Assembly (NCBI GenBank): GCA_900541015.1
Contig: UQIB01000023.1
Span: 1-46,549 of the forward strand
Source: an uncultured Collinsella sp.
Lineage (GTDB): Bacteria > Actinomycetota > Coriobacteriia > Coriobacteriales > Coriobacteriaceae
DNA: 46,549 nucleotides
Direction: 5' to 3'
In this document: piece by piece, positions 31,527-40,099 of the stretch
How the letters are laid out: each line of letters opens with the position of its first letter
Position numbering within the stretch: the first letter of the stretch is position 1
Made by a program: the position numbers and the translations under genes
The notes under the pieces: generated by a model
Databases searched by the model: none
What the model saw: the letters and a program-made list of their open reading frames with translations, nothing else
Told to the model about the DNA's origin: nothing

Positions 31527-32806
31527 ATGGTCTTAAGAATGCTTTCCGCATCAAAGAATTGCGCGAAAAGATTCTTTTTACCATAGCTATGCTCGTCGTG
31601 TACCGCATTGGTGCGCACGTTCCTGTGCCCGGCATTCCCTTCCAGGGGATGCTGGGCCTTTTCTCGACCGATAACAATTCGGTCGCCGCAGGTGCTATGG
31701 CCCTCCTGAATCTTTTCTCTGGCGGCGCGTTGAGCTATGTGTCGGTGTTTTCGCTGGGCATCATGCCTTACATCACCAGCTCGATCATCCTCCAGATGCT
31801 CCAGGCCGTCGTGCCTTCCCTGCATGAGCTTGCCCGCGAGGGCGAGGTCGGTCAGACCAAGATTACGCAGTATTCGCGTTACCTCACCCTGGCTCTGGCA
31901 ATCCTCAACTCCGTGGGTTACCTCTTCCTCTTTAAGAGCTTCGGCATCAGCTTCAATGGCGCCGGCGCTCCCGAGATCATCTTCGACCTCATGATCGTCG
32001 GTACGCTCACCGCGGGCGCCATGCTGATCATGTGGATTGGTGAGCTCATCACCCAGCGCGGTATCGGCAATGGCATGTCGCTGATCATCTTCGCGAACAT
32101 CATGGCCGGTCTGCCGCAGGCTATCTTCTCCAGCACCGAGGGCAACGCCGGTGGCATCATCACCATGGTGATCATCTGCGCCATCATCCTGCTGGTTATC
32201 CCGCTGATTGTTTTCCTTGAGCGCGGCCAGCGCCGCATCCCGGTCTCCTACGCTAAGCGCGTCGTGGGCCGTCGCATGATGGGTGGCCAGACCACCTACC
32301 TGCCCATCAAGGTCAACACCGCGGGTGTCGTGCCGATCATCTTCGCTTCGGCGCTGCTGTACTTCCCGGCTCAGATTGCCGTGTTCTTCCCCGGCATCGG
32401 CTGGATTCAGGCAGTTGCCTCCGCGCTTTCGACCGGTTGGCTCAACTGGGTGCTTAACGTTGTCCTCATCGTGTTCTTCGCGTACTTCTACACCTCCATG
32501 GTGTTCAACCCCGATGACACGGCCGACAACCTTAAGAAGCAGGGCGGCTTTATTCCGGGCGTCCGTCCGGGTAGGGCTACCGCGGCCTACATCAAGAACG
32601 CGCTCAACAAGATCACGCTTCCCAGCGCTGTCTTTTTGGCGCTCATCGCCATCGTGCCTTCGATCATCTTCTCCTTCACGGGTAACCATCTGATCCAGGC
32701 ATTTGGCGGCACGTCCATCCTCATCATGGTCGGCGTCGTGCTCGACACGGTCGATAAGCTCGAAGGCCAGATCAAGATGTATGATTACGATGGATTCTTT
32801 AAATAG
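31520..32806 (+). CDS. secY: Protein translocase subunit SecY
   Basis: 428-residue, ten-helix channel of the general secretion pathway in the cytoplasmic membrane. The GTG at 31520 gives the usual start MLNGLKNAFRIKELREKILF; it overlaps the rplO stop codon. Helix 2 contains the PYITSSIILQMLQAVVPSL plug region, and the cytoplasmic loop RRIPVSYAKRVVGR matches SecY signatures. Length is standard for actinobacteria. Confidence 0.98.
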   Translation: MLNGLKNAFRIKELREKILFTIAMLVVYRIGAHVPVPGIPFQGMLGLFSTDNNSVAAGAMALLNLFSGGALSYVSVFSLGIMPYITSSIILQMLQAVVPSLHELAREGEVGQTKITQYSRYLTLALAILNSVGYLFLFKSFGISFNGAGAPEIIFDLMIVGTLTAGAMLIMWIGELITQRGIGNGMSLIIFANIMAGLPQAIFSSTEGNAGGIITMVIICAIILLVIPLIVFLERGQRRIPVSYAKRVVGRRMMGGQTTYLPIKVNTAGVVPIIFASALLYFPAQIAVFFPGIGWIQAVASALSTGWLNWVLNVVLIVFFAYFYTSMVFNPDDTADNLKKQGGFIPGVRPGRATAAYIKNALNKITLPSAVFLALIAIVPSIIFSFTGNHLIQAFGGTSILIMVGVVLDTVDKLEGQIKMYDYDGFFK

Positions 32807-32824
32807 GCTAGAGGAGGATTGCTC

Positions 32825-33451
32825 ATGAACCTCGTATTGCTCGGAGCTCCGGGTGCCGGTAAGGGCACCGTCGCACAGGAGCTCGTCGCCGAGTTTGGCG
32901 TCGCCCATATTTCCACGGGCGACCTGCTGCGTGCTGCCGTCAAGGGTGGCACCGAGCTTGGTATTCAGGCTAAGAAGTACATGGACGCTGGCGAGCTCGT
33001 TCCCGACCAGCTCGTGATCGACCTTGTCAAGGAGCGCCTTGCCGCCGATGACGCCCAGCAGGGCTTCATCCTCGACGGCTTCCCGCGCAACACCGCCCAG
33101 GCTGTGACGCTCGATTCCGAGCTCTCCGCCATGGGTCGCGAGATCGATTGCGCCCTTCTGGTCGATGTGGCCCCCGAGGTCATTATCGATCGTCTGTCTT
33201 CGCGTCGCACCTGCCGCGCCTGCGGTTACACCGGCACCGCTGCCGATGCCACCTGCCCCAAGTGCGGTGGCGAGATGTATCAGCGCGACGACGACAAGCC
33301 CGAGACCATCAAGAACCGTCTCGACGTCTACGAGAAGTCCACGAGCCCGCTCGTTGACTACTATCGTGGCCAGGGTCTGCTCAAGTCGGTCAACGGTGAC
33401 CAGGCTCGCGAGACCGTGTACGGGGATGTCAAAGAGGCTCTCGGTCTATGA
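32825..33451 (+). CDS. adk: Adenylate kinase
   Basis: 208-residue cytoplasmic enzyme interconverting ATP, AMP and ADP. P-loop GAPGAGKGT (residues 7-15), AMP-binding DGFPRNTAQA, and a zinc-binding LID with four cysteines (CRACG and CPKCGG), as in Gram-positive adenylate kinases. ATG 32825 follows GAGGAGG; an in-frame TTG two codons earlier is unlikely. The last four bases overlap the start of map (ATGA). Confidence 0.97.
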   Translation: MNLVLLGAPGAGKGTVAQELVAEFGVAHISTGDLLRAAVKGGTELGIQAKKYMDAGELVPDQLVIDLVKERLAADDAQQGFILDGFPRNTAQAVTLDSELSAMGREIDCALLVDVAPEVIIDRLSSRRTCRACGYTGTAADATCPKCGGEMYQRDDDKPETIKNRLDVYEKSTSPLVDYYRGQGLLKSVNGDQARETVYGDVKEALGL

Positions 33452-34236
33452 TCAAGATTAAGTCTGCAACGCAAATCGAGCAGATGAAGAAGGCAGGAGC
33501 GCTATCTAAGATGGCGCTCCGCCACGTTGGAGCCATGGTGCGCCCCGGCGTTTCGACTTTTGAGCTCGATCAGCTCGCGGAGCAGATTATCCGCATGCAT
33601 GGCGGCACCCCGGCCTTTAAGGGCTACGGCGGGTTCCCGGGAACCATCTGCGCATCGATCAACGATGCCGTGGTTCACGGTATTCCCAACCCCGACATGA
33701 TCCTGCGCGATGGCGATATCATCTCCATTGATACGGGAGCTGTCGTTGACGGTTGGGTCGGCGATAACGCTTGGACGTTTTTCGTCGGCACCCCCACGCC
33801 CGAAGCCAAGGCTTTGTGCGAGGTCACGCGCGATTGCCTTAAGGCTGCCATCGAGCAGGCTGTTCCCGGTAACCATATCGGGGACGTCGGTTATGCCGTT
33901 CAGTCCCTCGCCGAGTCTCACGGTTACGGCGTGCTTCGTGATTATGTGGGCCATGGCATTGGCCGCGTGATGCACGAGGACCCCAACGTTCCTAACTATG
34001 GAAAGAAGGGGAGGGGCGTTCGCCTCCAGGCCGGCATGGTCATTGCCATTGAGCCGATGGTTACGATGGGTTCCAACCATGTGAGCACGGGTTCCGACGG
34101 TTGGATCGTCACGACCAACGACCACCTGCCCGCCGCGCACTACGAGAACACCGTCGCCATTACCAATGACGGCCCGGTGATTCTCACCACGGATGCGCAA
34201 GGTGCTTGGTGTTCCTTGCAAGGCGGTGAAATGTAA
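33448..34236 (+). CDS. map: Methionine aminopeptidase, type I
   Basis: 262-residue enzyme that removes the initiator methionine from nascent proteins. Metal ligands: Asp in ISIDTGAVVDG and VGDNAWTF, His in YVGHGIGRVMHEDP, Glu in AIEPMVTMG and HYENTVAIT. Translational coupling with adk by the ATGA overlap. The C-terminus (DAQGAWCSLQGGEM) is about 14 residues longer than usual, and its last codons lie inside the long hairpin repeat at 34227-34357, so the element's insertion may have set the stop codon. Confidence 0.96.
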   Translation: MIKIKSATQIEQMKKAGALSKMALRHVGAMVRPGVSTFELDQLAEQIIRMHGGTPAFKGYGGFPGTICASINDAVVHGIPNPDMILRDGDIISIDTGAVVDGWVGDNAWTFFVGTPTPEAKALCEVTRDCLKAAIEQAVPGNHIGDVGYAVQSLAESHGYGVLRDYVGHGIGRVMHEDPNVPNYGKKGRGVRLQAGMVIAIEPMVTMGSNHVSTGSDGWIVTTNDHLPAAHYENTVAITNDGPVILTTDAQGAWCSLQGGEM

Positions 34237-34357
34237 AAGTCGCCGCCCCCTGATGCCCAACCTCGCCTTTCAATTTCGAAGGCATGACCCCAAGGTCTAT
34301 GCCTTCTCATTTCAAGGCGATCTTGGGCATCAGGGAACGGCTTTGTTTTACATTTCA
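34227..34357. repeat. Long hairpin repeat element at the map 3' end
   Basis: An inverted repeat about 131 bases long. The outer arms TGAAATGTAAAA (34227-34238) and TTTTACATTTCA (34346-34357) are perfect; then CCCTGATGCCCAA with TTGGGCATCAGGG (34248-34260, 34323-34335), CGCCTT/AAGGCG, GAAGGCAT/ATGCCTTC and GACC/GGTC, with conserved internal loops. The right outer arm merges into TTACATTT-C-AAATGTAA (34348-34364). A related copy with compensatory changes is at the window's right end. It overlaps the map stop codon and lies before the infA promoter. Confidence 0.8.
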
Positions 34358-34400
34358 AATGTAACAAGTTCCACTTAGTTGTGGAGCCATTACGAAGTTA

Positions 34401-34429
34401 TTACGATGCGTGCATACGTGTTGTAGAAT
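34401..34429 (+). promoter_or_regulatory. Promoter for infA
   Basis: TTACGA (34401-34406), 17 bases, TAGAAT (34424-34429), 40 bases ahead of the GTG start of infA. This makes infA-rpmJ-rpsM and downstream genes partly independent of the rplE-map transcript. Confidence 0.45.
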
Positions 34430-34468
34430 ACTCAATCGCTGTCGTTTTCTAGAGAAAGATGATTGCTT

Positions 34469-34687
34469 GTGAAGAAGGAAGACGCAATTGAGCTCGAGGG
34501 TACGGTAAAGGAACCGTTGCCCAACGCCATGTTTAAGGTCGAGCTCGAGAACGGTCATTCGGTTCTGTGCAACATTTCTGGCAAGATCCGAATGAATTAC
34601 ATCCGTATTCTCCCCGGTGACAGGGTTGTCGTGGAGCTTTCCCCGTACGACCTGACCCGCGGCCGCATCACCTATCGCTACAAATAG
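34469..34687 (+). CDS. infA: Translation initiation factor IF-1
   Basis: 72 residues from the GTG at 34469 (MKKEDAIELEGTVKEPLPNA), the standard length and start of IF-1; a TTG two codons earlier is in frame but unsupported. OB-fold protein that occupies the A site during initiation. The 150-base spacer to rpmJ holds a CCGAC/GTCGG hairpin (34713-34717 with 34740-34744) without a T-tract. Confidence 0.97.
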   Translation: MKKEDAIELEGTVKEPLPNAMFKVELENGHSVLCNISGKIRMNYIRILPGDRVVVELSPYDLTRGRITYRYK

Positions 34688-34837
34688 CGGCACGCATACA
34701 CGCACTCCATTTCCGACTGCAGGCTTAGCTCAACCTACGGTCGGATTGTGTGTGAAGACCAGCCATAGTTTTAAACGCCTGCGGCTGGGCGAGTAGATAG
34801 TAGGGAAGTAGTTTGAGCGCTACCGAAAGGAAGAACG

Positions 34838-34951
34838 ATGAAGGTACGTCCTTCGGTCAAGAAGATGTGCGATAAGTGCAAAATCATTAGGCGCCATGGC
34901 AAGGTCCTCGTCATTTGCGAGAACCCCCGTCATAAGCAGCGTCAGGGTTAA
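34838..34951 (+). CDS. rpmJ: Ribosomal protein L36
   Basis: 37-residue 50S protein with the zinc-binding Cys/His set (MKVRPSVKKMCDKCKIIRRH; then ICENPRHKQRQG). GAAAGGAAG precedes ATG 34838. The gene is shorter than most gene-finding cutoffs but is unmistakable and in its usual place between infA and rpsM. Confidence 0.97.
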   Translation: MKVRPSVKKMCDKCKIIRRHGKVLVICENPRHKQRQG

Positions 34952-34965
34952 GAGAGGAGACTACG

Positions 34966-35340
34966 TTGGCCCGTATTAATGGTGTCGACCTCCCGCGTGA
35001 GAAGCGCGTTGAGATCGGTCTGACCTACATTTACGGCATCGGCCGCACCACTGCGACGAAGATTTGCGTCGAGTGCAACGTTAACGTGGATACGCGCGTT
35101 AAGGACCTCACCGAGGATGAGGTTAACGCCATCCGCGATTATATCGACAAGAACCAGATCATGGTTGAGGGCGACCTCCGCCGTGAGCGCAACCAGAACG
35201 TCAAGCGCCTTATGGACATCGGCTGCAACCGCGGCCTTCGTCACCGCAAGGGCCTCCCGGTCCGCGGCCAGCGCACCCACACTAACGCTCGTACCCGCAA
35301 GGGCCCGAAGCGTCAGATCGGTGCTAAGAAGAAGAAATAA
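34966..35340 (+). CDS. rpsM: Ribosomal protein S13
   Basis: 124-residue 30S head protein contacting tRNA. It starts with TTG (MARINGVDLPREKRVEIGLT) after GAGAGGAG; no ATG fits the N-terminus. C-terminal GLPVRGQRTHTNARTRKGP is the typical S13 tail. Confidence 0.97.
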   Translation: MARINGVDLPREKRVEIGLTYIYGIGRTTATKICVECNVNVDTRVKDLTEDEVNAIRDYIDKNQIMVEGDLRRERNQNVKRLMDIGCNRGLRHRKGLPVRGQRTHTNARTRKGPKRQIGAKKKK

Positions 35341-35354
35341 GGAGCGCTAGATAG

Positions 35355-35759
35355 ATGGCTACTGCTAAGAAGAACGTTCGCGCTGCCCGTCTGAAGCGCG
35401 CGGACCGTAAGAACATTTCCGTGGGCCAGGCTCACATTCGTTCTACGTTCAACAACACGATCGTTTCGATCACCGATCCCCAGGGCAACGTCATTTCCTG
35501 GAAGTCGGCTGGCCAGGTGGGCTTCAAGGGCTCCCGTAAGTCCACGCCGTTCGCTGCCCAGATGGCTGCCGAGGCTGCTGCCAAGCAGGCCATGGAGCAC
35601 GGTATGAAGAAGGTTTCCGTCTTCGTCAAGGGCCCCGGCTCCGGTCGTGAGACCGCCATCCGCTCCCTCCAGGCTGCTGGCCTCGAGGTCTCGAGCATCC
35701 AGGACAAGACCCCCATTCCGCACAACGGCTGCCGCCCCAAGAAGCGTCGCCGCGTGTAA
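35355..35759 (+). CDS. rpsK: Ribosomal protein S11
   Basis: 134-residue 30S platform protein. Conserved GQAHIRSTFNNTIVSITD and KDKTPIPHNGCRPKKRRRV-like end. It follows rpsM by 14 bases with AAGGAG at the junction. Confidence 0.98.
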   Translation: MATAKKNVRAARLKRADRKNISVGQAHIRSTFNNTIVSITDPQGNVISWKSAGQVGFKGSRKSTPFAAQMAAEAAAKQAMEHGMKKVSVFVKGPGSGRETAIRSLQAAGLEVSSIQDKTPIPHNGCRPKKRRRV

Positions 35760-35778
35760 CTGAAAGGATCGTATCAAT

Positions 35779-36375
35779 ATGGCAATCGACAGGACTCCTG
35801 TTCTTAAGCGCTGCCGTCAGCTCGGGATCGATCCCGCTGAGCTCGGTTACAGCAGCAAGAAGGAATCTATCCGTCAGCCCAAGCGCCGTCGCAAGGAATC
35901 TGAGTACGGCATGCAGCTGCGCGAGAAGCAGAAGGTCAAGTTCATCTATGGCGTTCTGGAGAAGCAGTTCCACGGCTACTTCAACAAGGCCCGTAAGATG
36001 AACGGCGTCACCGGTGAGAACCTCATGATCATTCTTGAGTCTCGCCTCGACAACGTCGTCTTCCGTCTTGGCTTCGCCCGCACCCGCAAAGAGGCTCGTC
36101 AGTCCGTCCGTCACGGTCACTTCACCGTGAACGGCAAGCGCGTGGACATCCCGTCCTACCGCGTCAAGGCCGGCGACGTCGTCGCTGTCGGCGAGAAGTT
36201 CCGTGACCTCCTCCCCATCAAGGAGGCCCTGATTTCCTCCGAGCGCTTTGAGGTCCCTGGCTGGCTCGAGGTCGATATCGAGAAGCTGTCTGGTAACGTG
36301 CTCGCTCTGCCGACGCGTGAGCAGATCAGCGGTGATATCAACGAGCAGCTCATCGTCGAGCTCTACTCTAAGTAG
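35779..36375 (+). CDS. rpsD: Ribosomal protein S4, zinc-free form
   Basis: 198-residue primary 16S rRNA-binding protein. It has an S4 RNA-binding domain (LESRLDNVVFRLGFARTRKE) but lacks the N-terminal zinc cysteines, so it is the C-minus type. GAAAGGA precedes ATG 35779. Confidence 0.97.
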   Translation: MAIDRTPVLKRCRQLGIDPAELGYSSKKESIRQPKRRRKESEYGMQLREKQKVKFIYGVLEKQFHGYFNKARKMNGVTGENLMIILESRLDNVVFRLGFARTRKEARQSVRHGHFTVNGKRVDIPSYRVKAGDVVAVGEKFRDLLPIKEALISSERFEVPGWLEVDIEKLSGNVLALPTREQISGDINEQLIVELYSK

Positions 36376-36407
36376 TCCATCCGGGCTGCTGAGGCTGGAG
36401 GTAATAC

Positions 36408-37349
36408 ATGTCAGAATTCATTAGGCCTCAGGTTCAGGTCGAAGAGATCAACGAGACGTCTGCTCGTGTCTCCGTCGAGCCGCTCGAGCGTGGTTACGGC
36501 GATACGCTGGGTAACTCCCTTCGTCGCGTTCTTCTGTCCTCGCTCGAGGGTGCCGCCGTCGAGGCTATTCAGATCGATGGTGCGCAGCACGAGTTCATGA
36601 CCATCCCTAACATGGTCGAGGATGTCACCGACATCGTCCTGAATGTCAAGGGTCTTGTCTTCAGGGCTCTCGGCACGACCGACGAGGCGACCGCCACCAT
36701 CTCGGTTGACGGCCCCTGCGAGGTCACCGGTGCGGACTTCTTTATTCCGTCCGAGTTTGAGCTGGTCAACCCCGAGCAGCACATTGCTACGCTCACCGAG
36801 GGTGGCCATCTCACCATGAGCATGCGCATCGGCTATGGCCGCGGCTATGTTTCTGGCGAGGCCAACAAGCGCGACAACGATCCCATCGGTGTGATCCACG
36901 TCGACTCGCTGTACTCGCCGGTTTCCCGTTGCGCCAAGCTCGTTGAGGCTTGCCGTGTCGGTCAGCACACCGACTACGACCGCCTTGTCCTCGAGATCGA
37001 GACCAACGGCTCCATCGCCCCGCGCGACGCCGTGGTCCAGGCTGCCAATATCATCAACCAGCATATGGCTGCCTTTATGAACCTTGCCGAGACCCCCGAG
37101 GTCGAGGAGGAGGCTTCGATCTTCGCTCCCGAGGTCACCAACGACAACGCCGAGCTGGACAAGCAGATCGAGGATCTGGACCTTTCCGTCCGTTCCTACA
37201 ACTGCCTTAAGCGCGCCAGCATTCACTCGGTCCGTCAGCTCGTTGAGTTCTCGGAGAACGATCTGCTCAACATCCGTAACTTCGGTGTTAAGTCGATCGA
37301 GGAAGTGAAGGACAAGCTTGAGTCCATGGGCCTGAGCCTGAAGGCTTAA
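36408..37349 (+). CDS. rpoA: RNA polymerase alpha subunit
   Basis: 313-residue subunit that nucleates RNA polymerase assembly. N-terminal domain: LERGYGDTLGNSLRRVLLSS and VNVKG/ALGT-type core; an acidic linker (about 230-250); C-terminal helix-hairpin-helix domain RSYNCLKRASIHSVRQLVEF and LRNFG-like IRNFGVKSIEEVKDKL that binds UP elements and activators. TGGAGG precedes ATG 36408. Confidence 0.98.
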   Translation: MSEFIRPQVQVEEINETSARVSVEPLERGYGDTLGNSLRRVLLSSLEGAAVEAIQIDGAQHEFMTIPNMVEDVTDIVLNVKGLVFRALGTTDEATATISVDGPCEVTGADFFIPSEFELVNPEQHIATLTEGGHLTMSMRIGYGRGYVSGEANKRDNDPIGVIHVDSLYSPVSRCAKLVEACRVGQHTDYDRLVLEIETNGSIAPRDAVVQAANIINQHMAAFMNLAETPEVEEEASIFAPEVTNDNAELDKQIEDLDLSVRSYNCLKRASIHSVRQLVEFSENDLLNIRNFGVKSIEEVKDKLESMGLSLKA

Positions 37350-37379
37350 TGCTTCGCATATTTGAGGAGAAACTAGACC

Positions 37380-37847
37380 ATGCGTCACAACGTTAAGAAG
37401 GGCCTGAAGCTCGGCACCGATGCGAGCCACACCAAGGCCATGAAGAAGAGCCTTGCTAAGGCCCTCTTCGAGAACGACCGCATCAAGACCACCGAGACCC
37501 GCGCTAAGGCGCTGCGTTCGGTCGTCGACCCGATCATCACTTGGGCCAAGAAGGGCGACCTGCACTCTCGTCGTCTGGCTATCGCTAAGCTCGGCGATAA
37601 GCAGCTCGTTGCCGAGATCTTCGACAAGGCTGCTCAGGGCATGTGGCAGGACCGCAACGGCGGTTACACCCGCATCATGAAGCTTGGCAACCGCAAGGGC
37701 GACAACGCTCCCATCGTTATCATGGAGCTCGTCACCGAGCCTTGCACGCCTAAGGCCAAGAAGGCTGCTCCGGCCCCCAAGAAGGCCGCTGCTCCCAAGA
37801 AGGTCGAGGCCGTCGAGGAGGCTCCTGCTGAGGAGACCGCTGAGTAG
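37380..37847 (+). CDS. rplQ: Ribosomal protein L17 with Ala/Lys/Glu-rich tail
   Basis: 155 residues; the L17 core ends near residue 118 (ELVTEP). It is followed by a low-complexity KAAPAPKKAAAPKK tail and an acidic end (EEAPAEETAE). Such extensions are seen in some actinobacteria and are dispensable for the fold. Last gene of the ribosomal cluster, followed by a strong terminator. Confidence 0.96.
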   Translation: MRHNVKKGLKLGTDASHTKAMKKSLAKALFENDRIKTTETRAKALRSVVDPIITWAKKGDLHSRRLAIAKLGDKQLVAEIFDKAAQGMWQDRNGGYTRIMKLGNRKGDNAPIVIMELVTEPCTPKAKKAAPAPKKAAAPKKVEAVEEAPAEETAE

Positions 37848-37873
37848 ACATTCCGTCTGCATAGGCTATATTC

Positions 37874-37905
37874 GAGGGGTACGTTCGCGTACCCCTCTTT
37901 TTTTT
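37874..37905 (+). terminator. Terminator of the ribosomal/rpoA cluster
   Basis: GAGGGGTAC (37874-37882) pairs perfectly with GTACCCCTC (37889-37897), a GTTCGC loop, then eight T residues. Strong rho-independent form. Confidence 0.95.
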
Positions 37906-37940
37906 GTCGCGATACCGTTACTTGTTTGTTGGGAGCGCCC

Positions 37941-38765
37941 ATGACTGCGCCGTCTGATTTCAATTCGACCCCCGAGCTTGACGCCGCGCTCGTATTTCGC
38001 GTGGCCTATGATGGCTCGTCGTATAGCGGATTTGCCGAGCAGCCGGGACAGACGACGGTTGCGGGTGAGCTGCGTCGAGCCATCGAGACGCTGCTTCGCC
38101 GTCCGATCGATCTGACGTGCGCGGGTCGTACCGATGCCGGCGTGCATGCCGTGGCTCAGTACATCAGCGTGCCCGTAACGGACGCTGAGCTCGCGTGTAC
38201 GCGCCGTAGGTGGCTGCGGGCTATGGATGCCCTGCTGCCCAAAGATATCGCCATCAACGAGGTCTACAAGGCTCGTAAGGGCTTTTCTGCGCGCTTTGAC
38301 GCGCGCTCTCGCACTTACACCTATCGCATTGCCGATCGTGATGTGCGGCCCGTGCTGTCACGCGGTGCTGTGTGGTGGCATCGCTATCCCCTCGACGTCG
38401 ATGCGATGGCGGCCGCCTGCCCTGCGCTTTTGGGCGAGCAGGACTTTAAAAGCTTTTGCAAGGTTGCCTCTGCCGTGGGCAAACCTACGCACCGCTGCGT
38501 AATGCGCGCCGAGTTTGGCCATGAGGTTGCGTTTGGCGAGGACATCCTGACGTTTACCATCGAGGGCAATGCGTTTCTGCATTCGATGGTCCGTACGATC
38601 GTTGGCACGCTTGTCGAGATTGGCATGCATCGCCGTGAACCCGAGTGGATGCGCGAGGTCATCGATGCTTGCGACCGTACCGCTGCGGGCCCCACGGCTC
38701 CTGCCTGCGGCCTTACGTTTATGGGCGTGGATTACGATCCCGCCGAGCTTGTCGTGCTCGACTAG
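37941..38765 (+). CDS. truA: tRNA pseudouridine(38-40) synthase
   Basis: 274 residues. The catalytic aspartate lies in CAGRTDAGVHAVAQ (about residue 60), with RTYTYRI and FLHSMVRTIVGTLVEIG blocks typical of TruA. ATG 37941 follows GGGAG; the upstream TTG at 37926 is not needed. Commonly next to rplQ in Gram-positive genomes. The 38766-38926 gap has only a 13-codon open frame (38884-38925) and no supported gene. Confidence 0.95.
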   Translation: MTAPSDFNSTPELDAALVFRVAYDGSSYSGFAEQPGQTTVAGELRRAIETLLRRPIDLTCAGRTDAGVHAVAQYISVPVTDAELACTRRRWLRAMDALLPKDIAINEVYKARKGFSARFDARSRTYTYRIADRDVRPVLSRGAVWWHRYPLDVDAMAAACPALLGEQDFKSFCKVASAVGKPTHRCVMRAEFGHEVAFGEDILTFTIEGNAFLHSMVRTIVGTLVEIGMHRREPEWMREVIDACDRTAAGPTAPACGLTFMGVDYDPAELVVLD

Positions 38766-38926
38766 GGGAGGGCTCGACGCGCCGTTCGTCGGCACCTGTC
38801 ATCTGTGGGCTGCGCGTGTGCAACATCTGTTCTTGGCGTGCAGTGCAACCGGTGTCTCATTGCTTTTATTGCCGGGGTGTACCATGAACGACAGTTTGAT
38901 TCATTGCTGTCGAGAGGACGGATAAC

Positions 38927-39967
38927 TTGGTTCGACGTGGCTCGCATCCGCGACTTTCGGTGATCCTTGTAGTAGAAGGTTCGCCCAGCTATGCGATGCG
39001 TGCGCTCGAGAGTATCCAGAACCAAGACCTCTACGATTTGCAGATTGTCGTTGTCTGCCGCGATGCTGCGCCCGGTGTGCGCCATTCGCTTCAAGTTGCT
39101 GCCGACAGGGACATCCATATTGATTTGATTGACGTCGAGGACGCGAAGCGCGGCGCTTGTCTTCGTGCCGGTTTTGATACCTCGCGCGGCTCTCAAATCA
39201 TCGCCATGAACGCCGATGAGTGGTTTGCTCCGCAGGCCCTTTCCAAGATGGTCGATATCGCGTGCGATGCTGCGGCAGACATTGTGCTCCCCTCGGTGTC
39301 GCTCGATCGATACGATGCGCATCGCGAGCGTCATTCGCACGTCTTGGATGCTGCCTCTATTGCCATAGAAGACGAGTCTTCTATGGTGACTGAGCTGCCC
39401 CAGTTGATTTTGGGCGGCCTAGTCGCTCAGGCCTCTGGCGTGATGTATAGCCGTCCGCTGTTTGAGGCATGCCTGTCGCGCGGCAAGGCGTACCGTACGG
39501 TTGAGTTTATGGCTTATGCGCTCTCGCAGGCACGATTCGTGTCCGGCTGCGGCGACGCTTGTTTCCACGCGGTGGCACCTAAGCTTACAGATGCCTTTGA
39601 TCCCACCATGTTTGCCAGGATATCCGATGACACTCGAGCGCTCGACGAGCTTGCGGACTCACTCTCGGAAGCAGATAGCGGTGGTCGGCTCAAGCTGGCA
39701 AGCCAAAAGTTCTACTTCGCCGGACTGGTCGCCTGCATCGAGAATTTGTGTCTGAGCCCGCATGGAGTGTCGTCAATCGAGCGTTCCGCCCGCATGCGTG
39801 ATATGCTCGAGGCGCCTCGAACCCGTCAGATGGTCGCCGCGCTCAAGGATAACCATCGGGGACTCGGTCTGTTGTTTGGGCCGATCGCCAGCGCCAAGCC
39901 CGCGCGCTGCGTGATGTGTACGCATCTGGCAGCTTTTCTTAACCGGACGGGCGCAAAAACCGCCTAA
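38927..39967 (+). CDS. Family 2 glycosyltransferase-like protein
   Basis: 346 residues. N-terminal GT-A fold: LSVILVVEGSPSYAMRALES and QNQDLYDLQIVVVCRD, then a nucleotide-sugar site where the usual DxD is MNADEWFAPQAL (about residues 89-100). The C-terminal half is unlike typical catalytic members and may hold a family-specific domain. It starts with TTG (supported by GAGAGGACGG). It could add a sugar to a cell-surface polymer, but the substrate is unknown, and catalytic activity is uncertain because the metal motif is degenerate. Confidence 0.75.
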   Translation: MVRRGSHPRLSVILVVEGSPSYAMRALESIQNQDLYDLQIVVVCRDAAPGVRHSLQVAADRDIHIDLIDVEDAKRGACLRAGFDTSRGSQIIAMNADEWFAPQALSKMVDIACDAAADIVLPSVSLDRYDAHRERHSHVLDAASIAIEDESSMVTELPQLILGGLVAQASGVMYSRPLFEACLSRGKAYRTVEFMAYALSQARFVSGCGDACFHAVAPKLTDAFDPTMFARISDDTRALDELADSLSEADSGGRLKLASQKFYFAGLVACIENLCLSPHGVSSIERSARMRDMLEAPRTRQMVAALKDNHRGLGLLFGPIASAKPARCVMCTHLAAFLNRTGAKTA

Positions 39968-39973
39968 ACGGCT

Positions 39974-40011
39974 CATTTCGAAACAAATTTGCATAGAATT
40001 GTTTCGAAATG
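39974..40011. promoter_or_regulatory. 13-bp perfect inverted repeat upstream of argR
   Basis: CATTTCGAAACAA (39974-39986) and TTGTTTCGAAATG (39999-40011), 12-base spacer, seven bases after the glycosyltransferase stop and about 90 bases before argR. It may end transcription of the first gene or be an operator; no T-tract follows. Confidence 0.6.
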
Positions 40012-40099
40012 CGTTCTTATACACAAAAGCCTTCAAATAGCGTTAAACTATTCAATCACTGATTGATTGTCTCCGCCATCTTTTGGAGAGAGGGTTTGT

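Noticed and set aside
38884..38925. 13-codon leader peptide before the glycosyltransferase
   Set aside because: It has a start and stop but no clear ribosome-binding site and no regulatory codon run; too short to support.
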